From positions 1 to 28,298 of the forward strand of contig CAJLZE010000027.1 in the NCBI GenBank assembly GCA_905210995.1: a stretch of 28,298 nucleotides of DNA. Direction: 5' to 3'. The notes under the pieces were generated by a model that did not search any database, was not told the DNA's origin, and worked only from the letters and a program-made list of their open reading frames with translations. The DNA comes from an uncultured Anaerotruncus sp. Its GTDB lineage: Bacteria > Bacillota > Clostridia > Oscillospirales > CAG-272. Position numbers and translations under genes: made by a program. Shown here one piece after another: positions 28,186 through 28,298 of this stretch (positions within the stretch are counted from its first letter, which is position 1; each line of letters starts with the position of its first letter).

Positions 28186-28298
28186 ATGGATAATATGGTA
28201 AACGTCTACCTTATGGGTAAAAAATACACCGTTCCGTCAAGCCTGACTATCATGGGTGCGATGGAATACGCGGGCTATCAGCTCGTGCGCGGTTGCGG
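28186..28298 (+). CDS. Plant-type 2Fe-2S ferredoxin-like protein (5' part; runs off the right edge)
   Basis: Only 37 codons are visible: a beta-hairpin start (VNVYLMGKKYTVPSSLTIM) then GAMEYAGYQLVRGC, the lead-in to a plant-type [2Fe-2S] cysteine loop. This form occurs in the N-terminal domain of FrdB/TfrB-like and NADH-dehydrogenase-G-like proteins. AAAGGA lies 12 nt before ATG 28186; an in-frame ATG at 28174 is too close to that site. It is 46 nt after the FlxA-like gene with no terminator, so probably the same operon. Confidence 0.75.
   Translation, partial: MDNMVNVYLMGKKYTVPSSLTIMGAMEYAGYQLVRGC

Overview
The window looks like a chromosomal segment of a moderately GC-rich Gram-positive anaerobe of the class Clostridia, probably the Oscillospiraceae/Ruminococcaceae neighbourhood. 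The basis is sigma-A-type promoters with 17-nt spacing, strong AGGAGG ribosome sites, the rpmG-secE-nusG-rplK-rplA order and a bacterial HdrABC/Flx electron-transfer operon. The genus cannot be fixed from sequence alone.

Layout. (1) 1-9344, minus strand: the 5' part of an mgtE magnesium channel gene, then (read right to left from a clear promoter at 9316-9344) an HD-domain phosphohydrolase, a flavin reductase, a lipoprotein, a UDP-galactopyranose-mutase-like flavoprotein and two large polytopic membrane proteins of glycosyltransferase-C-like architecture. (2) 9377-13340: a two-gene unit (cytidine deaminase with an apparent 5' frameshift, and a GNAT acetyltransferase) ending in a strong terminator; a DUF368/PopT-type polyprenyl-phosphate transporter on the plus strand; and a minus-strand unit of a GNAT acetyltransferase, a small ORF and an HEMFH metallopeptidase. 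(3) 13478-16012: an apparently AT-richer block bounded by a perfect 27-bp direct repeat of the tRNA-Trp 3' end. It carries one gene, a 553-residue ECF-like sigma factor fused to a winged helix and a large unassigned C-terminal domain, plus extra repeats. (4) 15990-18830: tRNA-Trp (minus) diverging from the translation/secretion operon rpmG-secE-nusG-rplK-rplA. Its leader has a possible RNA switch and its SecE has an unusual exported-looking N terminus. rplJ/rplL do not follow. (5) 18883-19863: a DUF2156 protein. (6) 20154-28298: fumarase (own promoter), then a tightly packed hdrB-hdrC-hdrA-mvhD-(Fe-S)-(Fe-S)-(FAD/NAD/2Fe-2S) operon running off the end with a 2Fe-2S protein.

How it fits together. 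The last operon encodes the parts of an NADH-linked flavin-based electron-bifurcating complex of the HdrABC-FlxABCD kind. Fumarase upstream and a plant-type 2Fe-2S protein downstream hint at a link to fumarate/succinate metabolism, which is inference. The left part mixes cell-envelope genes with housekeeping enzymes. The best candidates for something undescribed are the tRNA-Trp-anchored sigma-fusion block, the SecE extension and the rpmG leader.
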